64,000 nucleotides of DNA from Shewanella surugensis (GTDB lineage: Bacteria > Pseudomonadota > Gammaproteobacteria > Enterobacterales > Shewanellaceae), in the NCBI RefSeq assembly GCF_023284005.1, contig NZ_JAKIKS010000001.1:106677-170676 (forward strand). The letters are read 5' to 3'. Made by a program: the position numbers and the translations under genes. How positions within the stretch are numbered: the first letter of the stretch is position 1; each line of letters opens with the position of its first letter. Under the pieces are notes generated by a model. It did no database searches. It had not been told where the DNA came from and saw nothing but the letters and a program-made list of their open reading frames with translations. Shown here piece after piece: positions 38,662-50,153 of this stretch.

Positions 38662-39021
38662 TTAAAAATCAGACATCGATTTATCATGCTGACTTTGCTT
38701 AAAATCACTTTGATCATCACTGGCTAATTGTGTTGGGATTGCTGCCGCCGAATTACTGGCAAAATGGTATTCAGGGGAAGCGGCATAAGTATGGGATAAA
38801 TCATGTTGCGTTTGATTAAAACCTTGATTGACTATTTTAGTGATCGCACCTTGCAGCTGAGGATTTTTATCAAATTTATAACTATCATTGACTTGCCGAG
38901 TTCTAGAAAAATCATGTTGGCTCATTGAATATTGCTCTGCTATTTCGTCAGCGATACTTGTTGCAGAGACAACCACTACACTTAAAACACACGCAAAGTT
39001 AAACACTTTCATACAAGCCAA
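38662..39021 (-). CDS. Small exported protein with three QHD repeats
   Basis: 119 aa by the first ATG (116 from the inner MKVFNFACVL start). The signal peptide is likely cleaved after SIA. The mature part has three similar motifs, SQHDFSRT, TQHDLSHT and SQHDKSMS, spaced about 35-40 residues apart. No known domain. The QHD blocks could bind metal through His and Asp. Not recognised. Confidence 0.55.
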   Translation of the reverse strand: MACMKVFNFACVLSVVVVSATSIADEIAEQYSMSQHDFSRTRQVNDSYKFDKNPQLQGAITKIVNQGFNQTQHDLSHTYAASPEYHFASNSAAAIPTQLASDDQSDFKQSQHDKSMSDF

Positions 39022-39369
39022 CCATTATTATTACATTATTTTAACATAATAATACAAAACACTCAATTAGTGAATAGTTAAGCTCTAAATGTTAACTTAT
39101 GTTACATTTGAATTGTAAAGTAAGCGACTCTGGACGAGTAAGAATAGAAAAGTAACATGATAAAAGGAGGATTATCCCCATCCACCTGATTGGCATTATG
39201 CCTAACTGAACGTCATTGGCGGACTTCATTTCATGTTCAACCAACCTGAAGTCAGATAATTGACCATAAACAAGCCTATTCATCTGCGCAGAGATGAATA
39301 ACGACTTTAGACAAAAATCTTTATTCAATTCATCAAGGACTGTAGAGTATGAAACATCGGCTAGACATC
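39022..39369. other. Intergenic region, one hairpin seen
   Basis: Contains the inverted repeat ATTCATCT/AGATGAAT (39278-39299) close to the stop of the kinase gene. There is no T run, so its role is unclear. Confidence 0.4.
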
Positions 39370-42300
39370 CTATTTATTTTTAATCCAATAACTCAATGTA
39401 TCAAACAGTTCATCCAGAACGATGGGTTTAGTAATATGGGCATTCATGCCTGCATCCAGACTTTTTTCCCTGTCACCAGACATTGCATGAGCCGTCATCG
39501 CAATAATCGGTAAATGGTCCCGATCATATTTTTCACGCAATTGCTTTGTGGCAGTCAATCCATCCATAACCGGCATTTGAATATCCATCAAGACAGCATC
39601 AAACGCTTCGTTTTCAATCATATCAATGGCGACTTGCCCATTTTCAGCCACCTCAACATGGTAACCAGCACTCTTTAACAGCTCTGTTGCCACTTGTTGA
39701 TTGATGAAATTATCTTCCACTAACAAGACCTTGCCAGCCAGCCCTTCTTCATCAATACTGATGGCTTCCTCAGCTTGCGCTTTTTCATCAATACTGCCCG
39801 CTAATAGCAGCGCCTGATCAGGTTCATTTTTTGCCGAAAACGCGGCAATAATTTCATCAAATAAAGAAGAGGCTTTAAACGGTTTTTGCAATAAAGCTGA
39901 CACTTTGGCATGACTCAATTCTTTTTGCATTGGCTCAGCAGAATAAGCCGTCATCATAATGATCACGGGCCTTTTTTCCAATCGACCATCTGCCACCATT
40001 TCATCGATATGCTTAACCACCTCTGGACCATCCATTTTCGGCATCATCCAATCCAATAAGAGAAGATCAACGCTCTTCTTGGCTAAAATGGTCAAGGCCT
40101 CTTCACCGCTCAATGCTGTATCCACATCGAAATGGAATCCACGAGTGACGCTTGAATAGATTTGCAAGGCTGTTGGGTTATCATCCACGACCAGCGTGGT
40201 TAAATTTCCCAGCCAAGAAGGAAAAACTAACGGTGGGGCGACAGCTTCTTCAGCAATTTCAAAACTCACCGTGAAGCTAAAAATACTCCCCACATTGGGC
40301 TCACTTTCCACTTGTAAGATCCCCCCCATCATGGAAACAAGATGTTTACTAATGGATAAGCCTAATCCCGTTCCACCATATTGGCGTGTGGTCGAGCCAT
40401 CAGCTTGTGCGAAAGCATCAAACAGACTCGCCTGTTTTTCACCACTAATTCCAATACCGGTGTCACGAACCCAGAATTTTAAGCTAATATAATCATCTCG
40501 CTCACCCATATCTTCACAACCCAGCTCAATTTCTCCCGTTTGAGTGAATTTGACCGCGTTGGAGAGCAAATTGACTAACACTTGTCCAAGACGCAGAGGA
40601 TCTCCCTCTAACATAAGCCCTGCCGTCACAGGGGCATATAAGAGTAATTCAACACCCTTTTCTTGGGTTGTCAGAGTATTAAGATCTAAAGCATGATCAA
40701 GCACTTTATCTAATGGGAATGACACCTTTTCAAGCTCTAGCTTGCCCGCTTCAATTTTAGAAAAATCTAAAATATCATTGATAATTCTTAATAAGGAATG
40801 CGCAGAAAAATCAGCTTTATCAAGATAATCAATTTGCTGAGGTGTCAAAGTGGTTCTTTTCGCCAATTGTAACATCCCTATGATGGCGTTCATCGGCGTT
40901 CGAATTTCATGACTCATATTGGCCAAAAATTCACTTTTATATAAATTAGCCATCTCCGCATCTTGCTTAGCTTCAAGCATGGCCACTTCATTGCTCTTAT
41001 GCTTAGTAATGTCTTTATGTGTCCCCACCATACGTTTGGCTTGGCCATTACTCATAAACTCTACAACACGCCCACGAGACTGTAGCCAATGATACTCGCC
41101 ACTCTTGCCCTGCATCCTAAATTCCACGTCATAAGTACCCGATGGCAAGGCTAAATATTGTTCCATCGATTGCTCAACTCGCATACGATCGTCTGGATGA
41201 ATTAATTCGCTAATGGTAGAGACCAATGCAGGGAACTCATTACTGTCATAGCCCAACATAGTGTAATACGCCGGATTACAGATAATTTGTTCTGAATCGA
41301 GATACCAATCCCATAAGCCATCTTCGACGGCATCCATGGCTAAGTGATAGCGCTCTTCAGATAGGCGTAATTGTTCTGCTGACTCATATTCTCTAGTGAC
41401 ATCACGCCACACCGCAATTAATCCGAGCAGCTCACCACGACGATTGTAAAAGGGTAACTTTAACGTATCGAGTAAAATAGACTTACCCGCTAGTTCGACT
41501 TTTTCTTGGTATCGGAGTGTCGTTTTATCTTCCATCACTCGTAAGTCTTCGGTTAAGATCCGACCAGCTTGATCATCACTCGCGACTTTATCCGAAAAAC
41601 GCCCTATCATTTCACTTTCAGTAAAGCCTAGCATGCGCTCAGCCGATTTATTACAACCTAAATATCGCCCTTCTTTATCCTTAAAAACAATGGCTTCAGG
41701 TATTGAATCTATAAGTGAACGTAATAGTGAAAATTCACGTTCTCGACGCTCAGTGGTTTCTTTCAATCGTTTGGTACGTTGCGCGACTAACTTATCTAGG
41801 CGCCTATTTTGCTCTGCTAAATGCCGGGTATATTGTTTGTTTTCTTCAAAAATTCGGCTCACTAATTGGTACCATGGCTCCCAACCATCTGACACACGTT
41901 CAGGTACTTTAATCGGCTCTTGCGAGCACATTTCTAAATGCGTTAATAAACGCGTGGCGGGATTAACAAACGAGCGCCGAGTTTGCCAATGTACTATGGT
42001 CACCAAAATGGATAACGCCAACACCACCAATAAAAATGACAGTTTCAGCTTTTCCCAAGAATCTTTAAATAAATCATCTACAGGTTGCAGATATAACAGT
42101 CGCCAAGGCGCATTATGCAATGCCACAGAATGAATATAATAGCCATTACGGATCATGCCTTCATGGGCATCAAATAGCACAGATTCCGGAATTGAGTGTA
42201 ATTCAGAGGGGATTTTCTGACTAATGTGATAAACCCGATTAATGTGTGTCGAGTCCACATCACTGTTCGATAATATATTATTGCCTTGATCCAGCAGGAT

Positions 42301-43101
42301 CACCGTCCCCGGCATTTTAAAATATAGACGAATTTGTTTTGCCAGCGACGCTAAGGTCATGTCTAAGTTAATCGAACCAATAAATTCGTCTTTCAAGTAA
42401 ATCGGTACACCTAAGGTCGTTAATAACCCCTTATTGGTGGGATCGACATAGGCTTCACTCCAAAAAACACTGCGCTGCGGATTCATGGATGGCGTCGCTA
42501 ACTGAAAAGGTTTCTTATTCAGTAGCTCTTCTCGAAAACGCTTTTCGTTGGACGGCCACGGATAATAAGACATCATGCGCCGCTTAGAAATATAGTAAAT
42601 CGAAGACGCCTTCGGTGCTGCTTCCGTAGCGACAGGAAAGGATAACGATAACTCAAACAACATTTCCAGTTCTTGATAGAACTTTTCACTACGGCCATTG
42701 AGTGAACCCACACCCGTAATACGCCCCATATTAGTGAAAGGTTCACCATTATGAGCGTAACTAGGCTCTAAGGTAAAATACTGACCTGTTTCTTTGAACT
42801 TTTGATATTGAGGCAGATTGTCTTTTCGCACCAGTTCATCAAAGCGTAGATGATCGACAGCAACATTTCGTAAGCTTTTAACCGCTCTGATACTAGATTC
42901 AAGTAAAAGATCAATTTGTAAAACATGACGTTCAACTTGTTCTTCTCTTTGTTCAATTAAATGCTGCTTCTCTCGATCGAAAAAAAACCATGCCGTCACT
43001 AATGCCATGATAATCACACCAATATAGGTATAAAAAACAGCTCGGTTATAATTTTTTTGTATCGGAGATTTTAATTGAAGACCTAGTTCAGTTGGTTTCA
43101 T
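39370..43101 (-). CDS. Hybrid sensor histidine kinase with two receiver domains
   Basis: 1243 aa inner-membrane kinase. TM1 at about 22-41 and TM2 at about 352-372 enclose a periplasmic sensor (probable dCache type). A coiled linker follows, then two PAS domains at about 460-590 and 590-720, HisKA with His731 (NMSHEIRTPMNAIIG), HATPase_c to about 950 (N, G1 and G2 boxes), REC1 with Asp1017 (LLLLDWMMPKMDG) and REC2 with Asp1173 (AVLMDIQMPVMDG). There is no Hpt domain, so phosphorelay would need a separate Hpt protein. The signal is unknown and no response regulator is adjacent. Confidence 0.95.
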   Translation of the reverse strand: MKPTELGLQLKSPIQKNYNRAVFYTYIGVIIMALVTAWFFFDREKQHLIEQREEQVERHVLQIDLLLESSIRAVKSLRNVAVDHLRFDELVRKDNLPQYQKFKETGQYFTLEPSYAHNGEPFTNMGRITGVGSLNGRSEKFYQELEMLFELSLSFPVATEAAPKASSIYYISKRRMMSYYPWPSNEKRFREELLNKKPFQLATPSMNPQRSVFWSEAYVDPTNKGLLTTLGVPIYLKDEFIGSINLDMTLASLAKQIRLYFKMPGTVILLDQGNNILSNSDVDSTHINRVYHISQKIPSELHSIPESVLFDAHEGMIRNGYYIHSVALHNAPWRLLYLQPVDDLFKDSWEKLKLSFLLVVLALSILVTIVHWQTRRSFVNPATRLLTHLEMCSQEPIKVPERVSDGWEPWYQLVSRIFEENKQYTRHLAEQNRRLDKLVAQRTKRLKETTERREREFSLLRSLIDSIPEAIVFKDKEGRYLGCNKSAERMLGFTESEMIGRFSDKVASDDQAGRILTEDLRVMEDKTTLRYQEKVELAGKSILLDTLKLPFYNRRGELLGLIAVWRDVTREYESAEQLRLSEERYHLAMDAVEDGLWDWYLDSEQIICNPAYYTMLGYDSNEFPALVSTISELIHPDDRMRVEQSMEQYLALPSGTYDVEFRMQGKSGEYHWLQSRGRVVEFMSNGQAKRMVGTHKDITKHKSNEVAMLEAKQDAEMANLYKSEFLANMSHEIRTPMNAIIGMLQLAKRTTLTPQQIDYLDKADFSAHSLLRIINDILDFSKIEAGKLELEKVSFPLDKVLDHALDLNTLTTQEKGVELLLYAPVTAGLMLEGDPLRLGQVLVNLLSNAVKFTQTGEIELGCEDMGERDDYISLKFWVRDTGIGISGEKQASLFDAFAQADGSTTRQYGGTGLGLSISKHLVSMMGGILQVESEPNVGSIFSFTVSFEIAEEAVAPPLVFPSWLGNLTTLVVDDNPTALQIYSSVTRGFHFDVDTALSGEEALTILAKKSVDLLLLDWMMPKMDGPEVVKHIDEMVADGRLEKRPVIIMMTAYSAEPMQKELSHAKVSALLQKPFKASSLFDEIIAAFSAKNEPDQALLLAGSIDEKAQAEEAISIDEEGLAGKVLLVEDNFINQQVATELLKSAGYHVEVAENGQVAIDMIENEAFDAVLMDIQMPVMDGLTATKQLREKYDRDHLPIIAMTAHAMSGDREKSLDAGMNAHITKPIVLDELFDTLSYWIKNK

Positions 43102-43498
43102 TCACAACCCTTGGTGAAACACGCTTTTTGTCCATAATGATACCATGCAGGCCAACTTCTGGCGCCGAAAAAGAGCATTCACTACCGACATCTTGACTAC
43201 ACAAAATCAGTTAGACCCAAACATTAACAATAAATCAAACTTTACACATCAACTGTTTACAATTGATGTGTATTATTATCTTAAGCCAAATAGAAAAATG
43301 TATCGGCTTGATTCAGTATATCAAATCATCGAGATCAAACGATTAATTTTTCTTAAAAAATCGACGACATCGCTTGAAAGAAATAGTCTAAAATAACCCG
43401 TTAACGCTAACAAGTTATTGCCGCTGAATTCAGCTGACTTAGATATTACTACCTAAGCCACTTTAACGTACTGAATTCTAGATAATTGCTACATTCCC
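43102..43498. other. Intergenic region, no gene seen
   Basis: Spacer between the kinase gene and the PhoH-like gene. The short frame 43145-43396 has no ribosome site, codon bias or recognisable motif, so it is not called. Confidence 0.4.
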
Positions 43499-44893
43499 CT
43501 ATAAGTTTTCCTCAGCAAATTCTGCCAAACGTGAGCGTACAACCCCATTTAAATAAATATTAGCACTGCCATCGAAATCTTTGAAGCGCTCAACGATATA
43601 GGTTAATCCTGACGTCACCGCCGTTAAATAATTCGTATCAATTTGCGCTAAATTACCACTGCAAATCAATTTTGTGCCTTCTCCCATACGCGTTATCATC
43701 GTTTTAAGTTGAGAAGCGGTTAAATTTTGACATTCATCCAAGATCACCACCGAGTTCTGAATAGAACGTCCTCGCATGAAATTAATCGATTTAAACTGAA
43801 TATTGGCTTTTTCCATGATGTAGTTCATGCTACCCGCTGGGTTCACATCATTTTTATGCAACACTTCCAATGTATCGGTAATAGCCCCTAACCAAGGCGT
43901 CATCTTCTCTTCTTCCGTACCCGGTAAAAAACCAATTGATTCTGCAATCTCTGGGGTATTACGAGTCACAATAACCTTATCATATAAGCCTCGCTCGACC
44001 ACGAGTTCTAACGCGGCAGCCATGGCTAATAATGTTTTACCGCACCCCGCTGGCCCCGTTAAAATAACTAAATCGATATCGGGATCCATTAAGGCCTGCA
44101 TCGCCATACCTTGATAAATATTTTTAGGCTTAATCCCCCACGCCTCAAGGTGCATGAGCCTATCTTTACCTAAATCAAGAAATTTCAATTCGGTTTCTGT
44201 TTTCTCAACAATTCGACCACAAAAGTTAGACTTATCATCGAGCATATATTGATTACAATAAAAAGGCTCATCACCAAAAGCGGTTAATGGCACCTTATGC
44301 ACCGTATGTCGTCCGTAACTTTCGGTGCTCACCTTATCCGTATAATCCCAAAAATTCCCCTCAAATTGATGAAAACCTTTCGTTAAAAATCTGACGTCAT
44401 CAATTAATTGATCTCGGCGATAATCTTCCACCATTAAGATCCCAGCGCCTTTGGCTTTGAGGCGCATATTGATGTCTTTTGTGACCAATACTAACGTTCG
44501 AGGGGCATGTTTTTTCTGTAAGTGAAGTGCGGTGTTAATAATGCGGTTATCGTTATTAATATCAGGAAGGGAACCATTGGTAAAATCGAGTTGATGATCG
44601 GGGAAAATGGATAAGCGACCAGATGCGTCACTATGATCTTCTCGTCTCGGGAGGTTAACGCCTTCAACAATTTCTTCAGGGGTAATTTCCCCCCCTAAAA
44701 TATCCTCCAACGCTCTAATGGCCACACGGGCATCACGACTCACATCCCGTTTTCTGTCTTTAATCTGATCGAGCTCTTCCAATACCGTCATCGGAATGAT
44801 GACATCATGTTCCTTAAATGAATATATGGCCAAAGGTTCATGCAGTAATACATTGGTATCTAATACAAACAACTTTCTGTCGTCTTTATTCAT
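43499..44893 (-). CDS. PhoH-family ATPase with N-terminal PIN domain
   Basis: 464 aa. N-terminal PIN-type nuclease domain (LFVLDTNVLLHEP at about 8-20, with further acidic residues) at about 1-140. C-terminal PhoH ATPase with Walker A TGPAGCGKTLLAMAA near 280 and Walker B VVILDECQNLTASQLKTM near 385, plus RGRSIQNS. PIN-PhoH fusions are RNA helicase/RNase candidates. It is divergent from rapA. Confidence 0.93.
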   Translation of the reverse strand: MNKDDRKLFVLDTNVLLHEPLAIYSFKEHDVIIPMTVLEELDQIKDRKRDVSRDARVAIRALEDILGGEITPEEIVEGVNLPRREDHSDASGRLSIFPDHQLDFTNGSLPDINNDNRIINTALHLQKKHAPRTLVLVTKDINMRLKAKGAGILMVEDYRRDQLIDDVRFLTKGFHQFEGNFWDYTDKVSTESYGRHTVHKVPLTAFGDEPFYCNQYMLDDKSNFCGRIVEKTETELKFLDLGKDRLMHLEAWGIKPKNIYQGMAMQALMDPDIDLVILTGPAGCGKTLLAMAAALELVVERGLYDKVIVTRNTPEIAESIGFLPGTEEEKMTPWLGAITDTLEVLHKNDVNPAGSMNYIMEKANIQFKSINFMRGRSIQNSVVILDECQNLTASQLKTMITRMGEGTKLICSGNLAQIDTNYLTAVTSGLTYIVERFKDFDGSANIYLNGVVRSRLAEFAEENL

Positions 44894-45477
44894 GACGCCT
44901 CCATTTGTGTATTATTTGATGATTATCCTATTAAAACGCTCCTATTGATCCGCTATACATAATATATTAATACGCCTAAACGAGATAATTTGCCAGCCTG
45001 TAAAACTTAACTTGCTAATAAACAGCTCATATCAACATTACTAATCCTCACTATATATAGCTTAGAACAATATGTTAATCTTATGTTGCCCAACTATTTA
45101 CGCCTTCATAGTGCCAGCAAACTTTTTGAGTATCAAGTCAGCTTTACGCTATACCCAAGTGATAAATAAAAATCCCCGCAGCAAGCTATCTCGCCTTTGG
45201 CTCAACTTCGCTACGCGAAGCGGGGTATTAAGATACTGAAAGACTAAAACTCACGCAGCCAGCTGCGGGGAATCAGACCCACTGAGATTAAAATGATAAA
45301 TATTTCGGCTAAACTCACTTATTTGGAGAAAAATCATTAATCACTTTTTTATCACTAATCTGTCTGAAAAAAGTCTAACAATGAGAAAGAGAATGACTTG
45401 GGTAAATCTTGCAGTTTTACGGTGTTTGGGTATACCATACGCGCCCATTGTGTTCCCCCTGTAAATGAGAATTTTAA
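44894..45477. other. Divergent intergenic region with dispersed repeat
   Basis: 584 bp between phoH-like and rapA. It holds the second 126-bp repeat and should contain both promoters. Confidence 0.5.
45164..45289. repeat. 126-bp dispersed repeat, copy 2
   Basis: Matches 8113-8238 with three differences. Here the end arms are CCCCGCAGC and GCTGCGGGG, a 9-bp perfect stem. No ORF. Confidence 0.85.
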
Positions 45478-48378
45478 ATGCCGTTTTCCTTAGGTCAGCG
45501 CTGGATAAGTGATACTGAATCTGAACTTGGTTTAGGTACTGTTGTTGGGGTCGAAGGCCGTATGGTCACCGTGTTATTTCCTGCAACGGGTGAAAACAGA
45601 TTGTTTTCACGAGCAGAAGCCCCACTCACTCGCGTGATTTACAACCCTGGCGACAAGGTTGAGAGTCATGAGGAATGGAGCTTGAAAGTGACTGAGGTTG
45701 AAGAAAAAGATGGGCTTATTGTTTATCATGGTATTCATGACGAAACGGGCAAAGAGGTCAGTTTACGAGAGACTCTTTTAAACCACAACATTCGCTTCAA
45801 TAAGCCACAAGACCGTTTATTTGCAGGACAAATCGATCGTTTAGACAGATTTGGCATACGCTATCAATGCCAATTACTCAGAAATAAACTCGCCACCTCT
45901 GACTTACTCGGACTTCAAGGTCCCAGAGTCGGATTAATCCCTCATCAACAGTGGATTGCCCATGAAGTCGGTCAACGGTTCGCACCACGGGTCTTATTAG
46001 CGGATGAAGTGGGATTGGGTAAAACCATTGAAGCCGGTTTGATTATCCATCAGCAATTGCTCACTGGCCGCGCCGAACGTGTATTGGTTATCGTCCCCGA
46101 TACCCTGAGACACCAATGGCTGGTTGAAATGCTAAGACGCTTTAATTTGCGTTTTTCTGTCTTCGATGAAGATCGCTGCGTTGAAGCCTATGCTGATAAT
46201 GATAATCCTTTTTATACTGAGCAACTGGTCATCTGCTCACTGGAATTGTTACGTAAAAAGCGTCGTCTTGAACAAGCCGTCGATGCCGACTGGGATTTAT
46301 TAGTCGTCGATGAAGCACATCACCTTGAATGGTCAGAAGACTTACCGAGTCGTGCGTACCGCATTGTCGAAGCCTTAAGTGAAGAAATTCCGGGGATATT
46401 ACTGTTAACCGCCACACCGGATCAATTAGGTCATCAGAGTCACTTTGCTCGCCTGCGTTTGCTCGATCCCGATCGTTTTTATGACTATCAAGCTTTTTTA
46501 GATGAAGAAGCCAGCTATAAAGATGTCGCAACGGCTGCAGATGCTCTGGCAAGCAATGAGCCCATCAGTGAAGACATCATCAATAAACTCATTGAACTCG
46601 TCTCTGAAAAAGATATCAGCGAGACTATCACTCTTATTCAAAGTAAGGACGCTGATAAACGTCACCAAGCCAGACAAGCATTATTGCAAGAGTTACTCGA
46701 CCGTCACGGTACAGGCCGCGTGCTTTATCGTAATAGCCGCGCATCGGTAAAAGGCTTCCCTCAACGTATTTTTAATGCTTATCCGCAACCCATGCCTGAG
46801 CAATATGTGACGGCAGGACGTGTCAGCGCAATGATGAACAAACATCTTGATACTGCGGCAAAAGTGAAACAAATTCTTAGTCCTGAAAAAATCTATCAAG
46901 ATTTTGATAGTGGCAGTGCTAGCTGGTGGAAGTTTGATCCACGCGTCGACTGGCTGATTGATTTCCTAAAAAACAATCGCAGTAAAAAAATCCTGATTAT
47001 TGCCAGTCAAGCCGATACCGCTTTAAGCCTTGAAGAAGCTTTACGTACCCGAGAAGGCATTCAAGCCACGGTATTCCATGAAGGTATGTCTATCATTGAG
47101 CGTGATAAAGCCGGCGCTTATTTCGCACAAGAGAGTGGCGGGGCACAAGCATTGATCTGCTCTGAAATTGGTTCAGAAGGGCGTAACTTCCAATTCGCCA
47201 GCCATTTAGTACTGTTTGATTTACCCCTAAATCCTGATTTATTGGAGCAGAGGATCGGACGTTTAGACCGAATTGGTCAAAAAAATGATGTCGAAATTCA
47301 CTTGCCTTACCTTAAAGATACGGCGCAAGAAGGCCTAATGCAATGGTACCATAAGGGACTGAGTGCCTTTGAGCACACTTGCCCAAGTGGTCATATTCTG
47401 TTTAGTGAATTTTCAAGTGCCTTACTTGATAGCTTGCTACTCAATGATGAAACCAGCTTTACGCCTTTACTCGAGCAAACCCAGCTGCGCTATCAAGAGC
47501 TAAAACTTGCCATGGAGCAAGGCCGCGATAAGCTGCTTGAAATTAACTCTCATGGTGGAGAGAAGTCCACTGAACTAGTCAGAAAGCTCGCCAGTCGCGA
47601 CGAAGATACCCACCTTATTGGTTCCGTTATTCGCCTGTGGGACATTATCGGTGTCGAACAAGAAGACAGCGGCGAAAATGCCATTGTACTGCGCCCAAGT
47701 GAGCATATGATGTTCCCAACCTATCCTGGGTTACCCGAAGATGGCATCACCGTGACCTTCGATCGTGATATTGCCTTATCTCGCGATGATATTGCGCTGA
47801 TCACTCAAGAGCACCCATTGGTGCAGACGGGTCTGGATTTAATCACCTCATCAGAAACGGGTACCACTAGTGTTGCAGTATTGAAAAACAAAGCCTTACC
47901 TGCTGGTACCTTGTTTTTAGAGCTGATTTACATGGCCGATGCCTCGGCCCCTAAATCGAGTCAACTCTATCGATACTTTCCACCGACACCTGTACGTATT
48001 TTACTGGACCAAAATGGCAATAATTTATCCGATAAAGTGAGTTATGAAAGTTTTGATAAGCAGCTCAGTGCCGTTAATCGCCACATTGGCAGCAAGCTCG
48101 TCAACGCCTACCAAACAGCGCTGCACCCTTTATTAAGTCAAGCACAAGCCTTTGCCGATAAGGAATTAATCTTATTAACCGACAGCGCTCGCGCCAAGAT
48201 GACCACACAATTATCCGGTGAGCAAGCTAGGCTCGAAGCCCTTAAAGCCGTAAACCCTAATATTCGCAGTGAAGAAATTGAGCACATTAAAACGCAAATC
48301 AGTGAGCTTAACCGTTACCTTGATGCAGGACAGCTACAACTTGACGCCATCCGTTTAATTGTCGTGAGTCACGCCTAA
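45478..48378 (+). CDS. rapA: RNA polymerase-associated SWI2/SNF2 ATPase RapA
   Basis: 966 aa, matching RapA/HepA. It recycles RNA polymerase by moving on DNA. Helicase motif I is DEVGLGKT near residues 176-183, motif II is DEAHH near 280, motif III LTATPDQ, and the C-terminal helicase lobe has [39 protein letters not shown] (motifs V-VI). The N-terminus starts [22 protein letters not shown] as in the family. Confidence 0.97.
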   Translation: MPFSLGQRWISDTESELGLGTVVGVEGRMVTVLFPATGENRLFSRAEAPLTRVIYNPGDKVESHEEWSLKVTEVEEKDGLIVYHGIHDETGKEVSLRETLLNHNIRFNKPQDRLFAGQIDRLDRFGIRYQCQLLRNKLATSDLLGLQGPRVGLIPHQQWIAHEVGQRFAPRVLLADEVGLGKTIEAGLIIHQQLLTGRAERVLVIVPDTLRHQWLVEMLRRFNLRFSVFDEDRCVEAYADNDNPFYTEQLVICSLELLRKKRRLEQAVDADWDLLVVDEAHHLEWSEDLPSRAYRIVEALSEEIPGILLLTATPDQLGHQSHFARLRLLDPDRFYDYQAFLDEEASYKDVATAADALASNEPISEDIINKLIELVSEKDISETITLIQSKDADKRHQARQALLQELLDRHGTGRVLYRNSRASVKGFPQRIFNAYPQPMPEQYVTAGRVSAMMNKHLDTAAKVKQILSPEKIYQDFDSGSASWWKFDPRVDWLIDFLKNNRSKKILIIASQADTALSLEEALRTREGIQATVFHEGMSIIERDKAGAYFAQESGGAQALICSEIGSEGRNFQFASHLVLFDLPLNPDLLEQRIGRLDRIGQKNDVEIHLPYLKDTAQEGLMQWYHKGLSAFEHTCPSGHILFSEFSSALLDSLLLNDETSFTPLLEQTQLRYQELKLAMEQGRDKLLEINSHGGEKSTELVRKLASRDEDTHLIGSVIRLWDIIGVEQEDSGENAIVLRPSEHMMFPTYPGLPEDGITVTFDRDIALSRDDIALITQEHPLVQTGLDLITSSETGTTSVAVLKNKALPAGTLFLELIYMADASAPKSSQLYRYFPPTPVRILLDQNGNNLSDKVSYESFDKQLSAVNRHIGSKLVNAYQTALHPLLSQAQAFADKELILLTDSARAKMTTQLSGEQARLEALKAVNPNIRSEEIEHIKTQISELNRYLDAGQLQLDAIRLIVVSHA

Positions 48379-48412
48379 ACGTTAAATAGAAAATAACCAG
48401 AAGTAAGATTTG

Positions 48413-48438
48413 AAGGGAGCCTATGGCTCCCTTTTTTC
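48413..48438 (+). terminator. Terminator of rapA
   Basis: AAGGGAGCC (48413-48421), loop TAT, GGCTCCCTT (48425-48433), then T run. Confidence 0.9.
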
Positions 48439-48515
48439 GCTAACTGTAACTAACTTGTTATTCCATTGAAAAGGCATTAATATATTGATTATAATAATTA
48501 TATTGAGTGTTCTAA

Positions 48516-49259
48516 GTGAATAATTCAGCCGTTTCTTTCGTACTAACAAGTTGTAATCGATTTGATTTACTTGAAAAAACATTAGCCAGCTTTTTAAAAT
48601 TTAATACTTATCCTATCGCACAGTACATCATTATTGAAGATAGTCACAATCGCGATAAGTTAGCGGCTGTGCTGGCTAAATTTCCTACGGTTCAATTTAC
48701 TGTGTTGCTTAATGAACAACAGCTTGGCCAGATGAAAAGCATAGATAAAGCTTATAATAACGTCACCTCTGAATATATTTTTCATTGCGAAGATGATTGG
48801 GAATTCTACAAAAAAGGCTTCATCGAAGCCTCGTTTAAGGTATTAGATAGCGATGATAAAGTTGTCACCGTTTGGCTAAGAGAACAAAACGATACCAACA
48901 AGCACCCCATTGAAGCTGAATTGTTTTACTGTGATGATAATGCGACCCCCTATCAAATTATGCAACGAAATTATCATAATCCTCAAGAATGGCATGGCTT
49001 TACCTTTAACCCTGGATTAAGAAGATTACAAGATTATCAAATCTTTGCCCCTATAGGTGAATTAGGCGGTGAGTACGAAATGAGTCAATTGTATTTTGAG
49101 CACGATTTTAAAGCGGCTATTTTCCCCAAAGGCTTTGTCCGCCACATTGGCTACCATAGAGGGATCCGCTATAAACTTAATCAAAGTGAATTAACAAAAG
49201 ATTTGTCTGTGTATGTCAAAAAAATCAGAGCCCATATCTGCCAAGCATTCCGCATTTAA
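48516..49259 (+). CDS. GT-A type glycosyltransferase
   Basis: 247 aa, GTG start. N-terminal SFVLTSCNRFDLLEKTLASFLKFN is typical of family 2-like glycosyltransferases and the segment IFHCEDDWEFYKKG gives a DxD-like metal site. The protein has no membrane span. Acceptor and donor unknown. It stands alone and ends at its own terminator, so it is not in a clear polysaccharide cluster. Confidence 0.75.
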   Translation: MNNSAVSFVLTSCNRFDLLEKTLASFLKFNTYPIAQYIIIEDSHNRDKLAAVLAKFPTVQFTVLLNEQQLGQMKSIDKAYNNVTSEYIFHCEDDWEFYKKGFIEASFKVLDSDDKVVTVWLREQNDTNKHPIEAELFYCDDNATPYQIMQRNYHNPQEWHGFTFNPGLRRLQDYQIFAPIGELGGEYEMSQLYFEHDFKAAIFPKGFVRHIGYHRGIRYKLNQSELTKDLSVYVKKIRAHICQAFRI

Positions 49260-49281
49260 AATACTCAAATATTAAGATCCC

Positions 49282-49317
49282 AACCTGAGTGCCTTAATAT
49301 AACACTCAGGGTTTTTA
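49282..49317. terminator. Terminator between glycosyltransferase and crotonase genes
   Basis: CCTGAGTG (49284-49291) and CACTCAGG (49303-49310) followed by GTTTTTATT. It serves the upstream gene, and may also work for the convergent one. Confidence 0.85.
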
Positions 49318-49337
49318 TTACCCTTAATGAGGTTCTA

Positions 49338-50153
49338 TTACCACCTTGATTGGCGTTTTTCATAGGGCCGTTCGGGTTCTTTACCTTGCCTTAACGCTGC
49401 TATTGCACGGTTCCTCCCCATTAATAATTTAATTTGACTAAAGGTTTCTCGTCTGAGTAAGCACCTTATACTGGCCGTCCAACTCAAATTAATACTCAAT
49501 TTAATCGCCGCATTCGCATCCGGAGAGGTTTGCATTAACATTTGAGCTAATGTCTCTGCTCTTTGCATAGGATCGACGACGACTTCAGTCACCAGCCCTT
49601 TTTTAAGAGCTTCATCCGCCGTTAATACTGCTGCTGTCATGGTTAATAGCAAAGCTTGATCTTTTGGCATGATCTCTCTCAATGTCACTAGCCCTGCCAT
49701 ATCGGGTACCAGCCCCCATTTAGCCTCCATGATGGAAAACTGCGCGGTGGGCGATACGACTCTAAAATCTGCTCCCAAGGCTATTTGCATACCGCCGCCA
49801 AAACAACAACCTTCAATAGCCGCAATAACTGGCACCGGAAGTTGCCGCCAGCCTAACGAAATTCGCTGCGCTAAATTGGCATTCCCCGGCAGTCCTTTCA
49901 ATAATATTCTCACCGCTTGTAATGGTGATTTCATCACGCTCTTAATATCCAAGCCTGAGCAAAAATTATTACCAACGCCGTATAAAATCACCACTTGTAA
50001 ATCACGATCTTTTTTTAATTGCTTAATCACACGATCTATGGCAATAAAAGCATTAAAATCAAGCGCATTATATTTATCAGCTCTATTGAAGCTCACATAG
50101 GCAATACCCTGCTGTTTTTTAACTTGTACATAATTCCCTTTCATTTCAACCAC
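49338..50153 (-). CDS. Enoyl-CoA hydratase/isomerase family protein
   Basis: 271 aa crotonase fold. YVSFNRADKYNALDFNAF and the oxyanion segments VILYGVGNNFCSGLDIKS and AAIEGCCFGGGMQIALGADFRV are clear, and FSIMEAKWGLVPDMAGLVTLREIM follows. The catalytic Glu pair of enoyl-CoA hydratase is not obvious (GGGMQIA), so the precise reaction is uncertain. Single gene. Confidence 0.88.
   Translation of the reverse strand: MVEMKGNYVQVKKQQGIAYVSFNRADKYNALDFNAFIAIDRVIKQLKKDRDLQVVILYGVGNNFCSGLDIKSVMKSPLQAVRILLKGLPGNANLAQRISLGWRQLPVPVIAAIEGCCFGGGMQIALGADFRVVSPTAQFSIMEAKWGLVPDMAGLVTLREIMPKDQALLLTMTAAVLTADEALKKGLVTEVVVDPMQRAETLAQMLMQTSPDANAAIKLSINLSWTASIRCLLRRETFSQIKLLMGRNRAIAALRQGKEPERPYEKRQSRW

Noticed and set aside
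43145..43396. 83-codon ORF upstream of the kinase gene
   Set aside because: No ribosome site, no family resemblance, low-complexity AT-rich composition.
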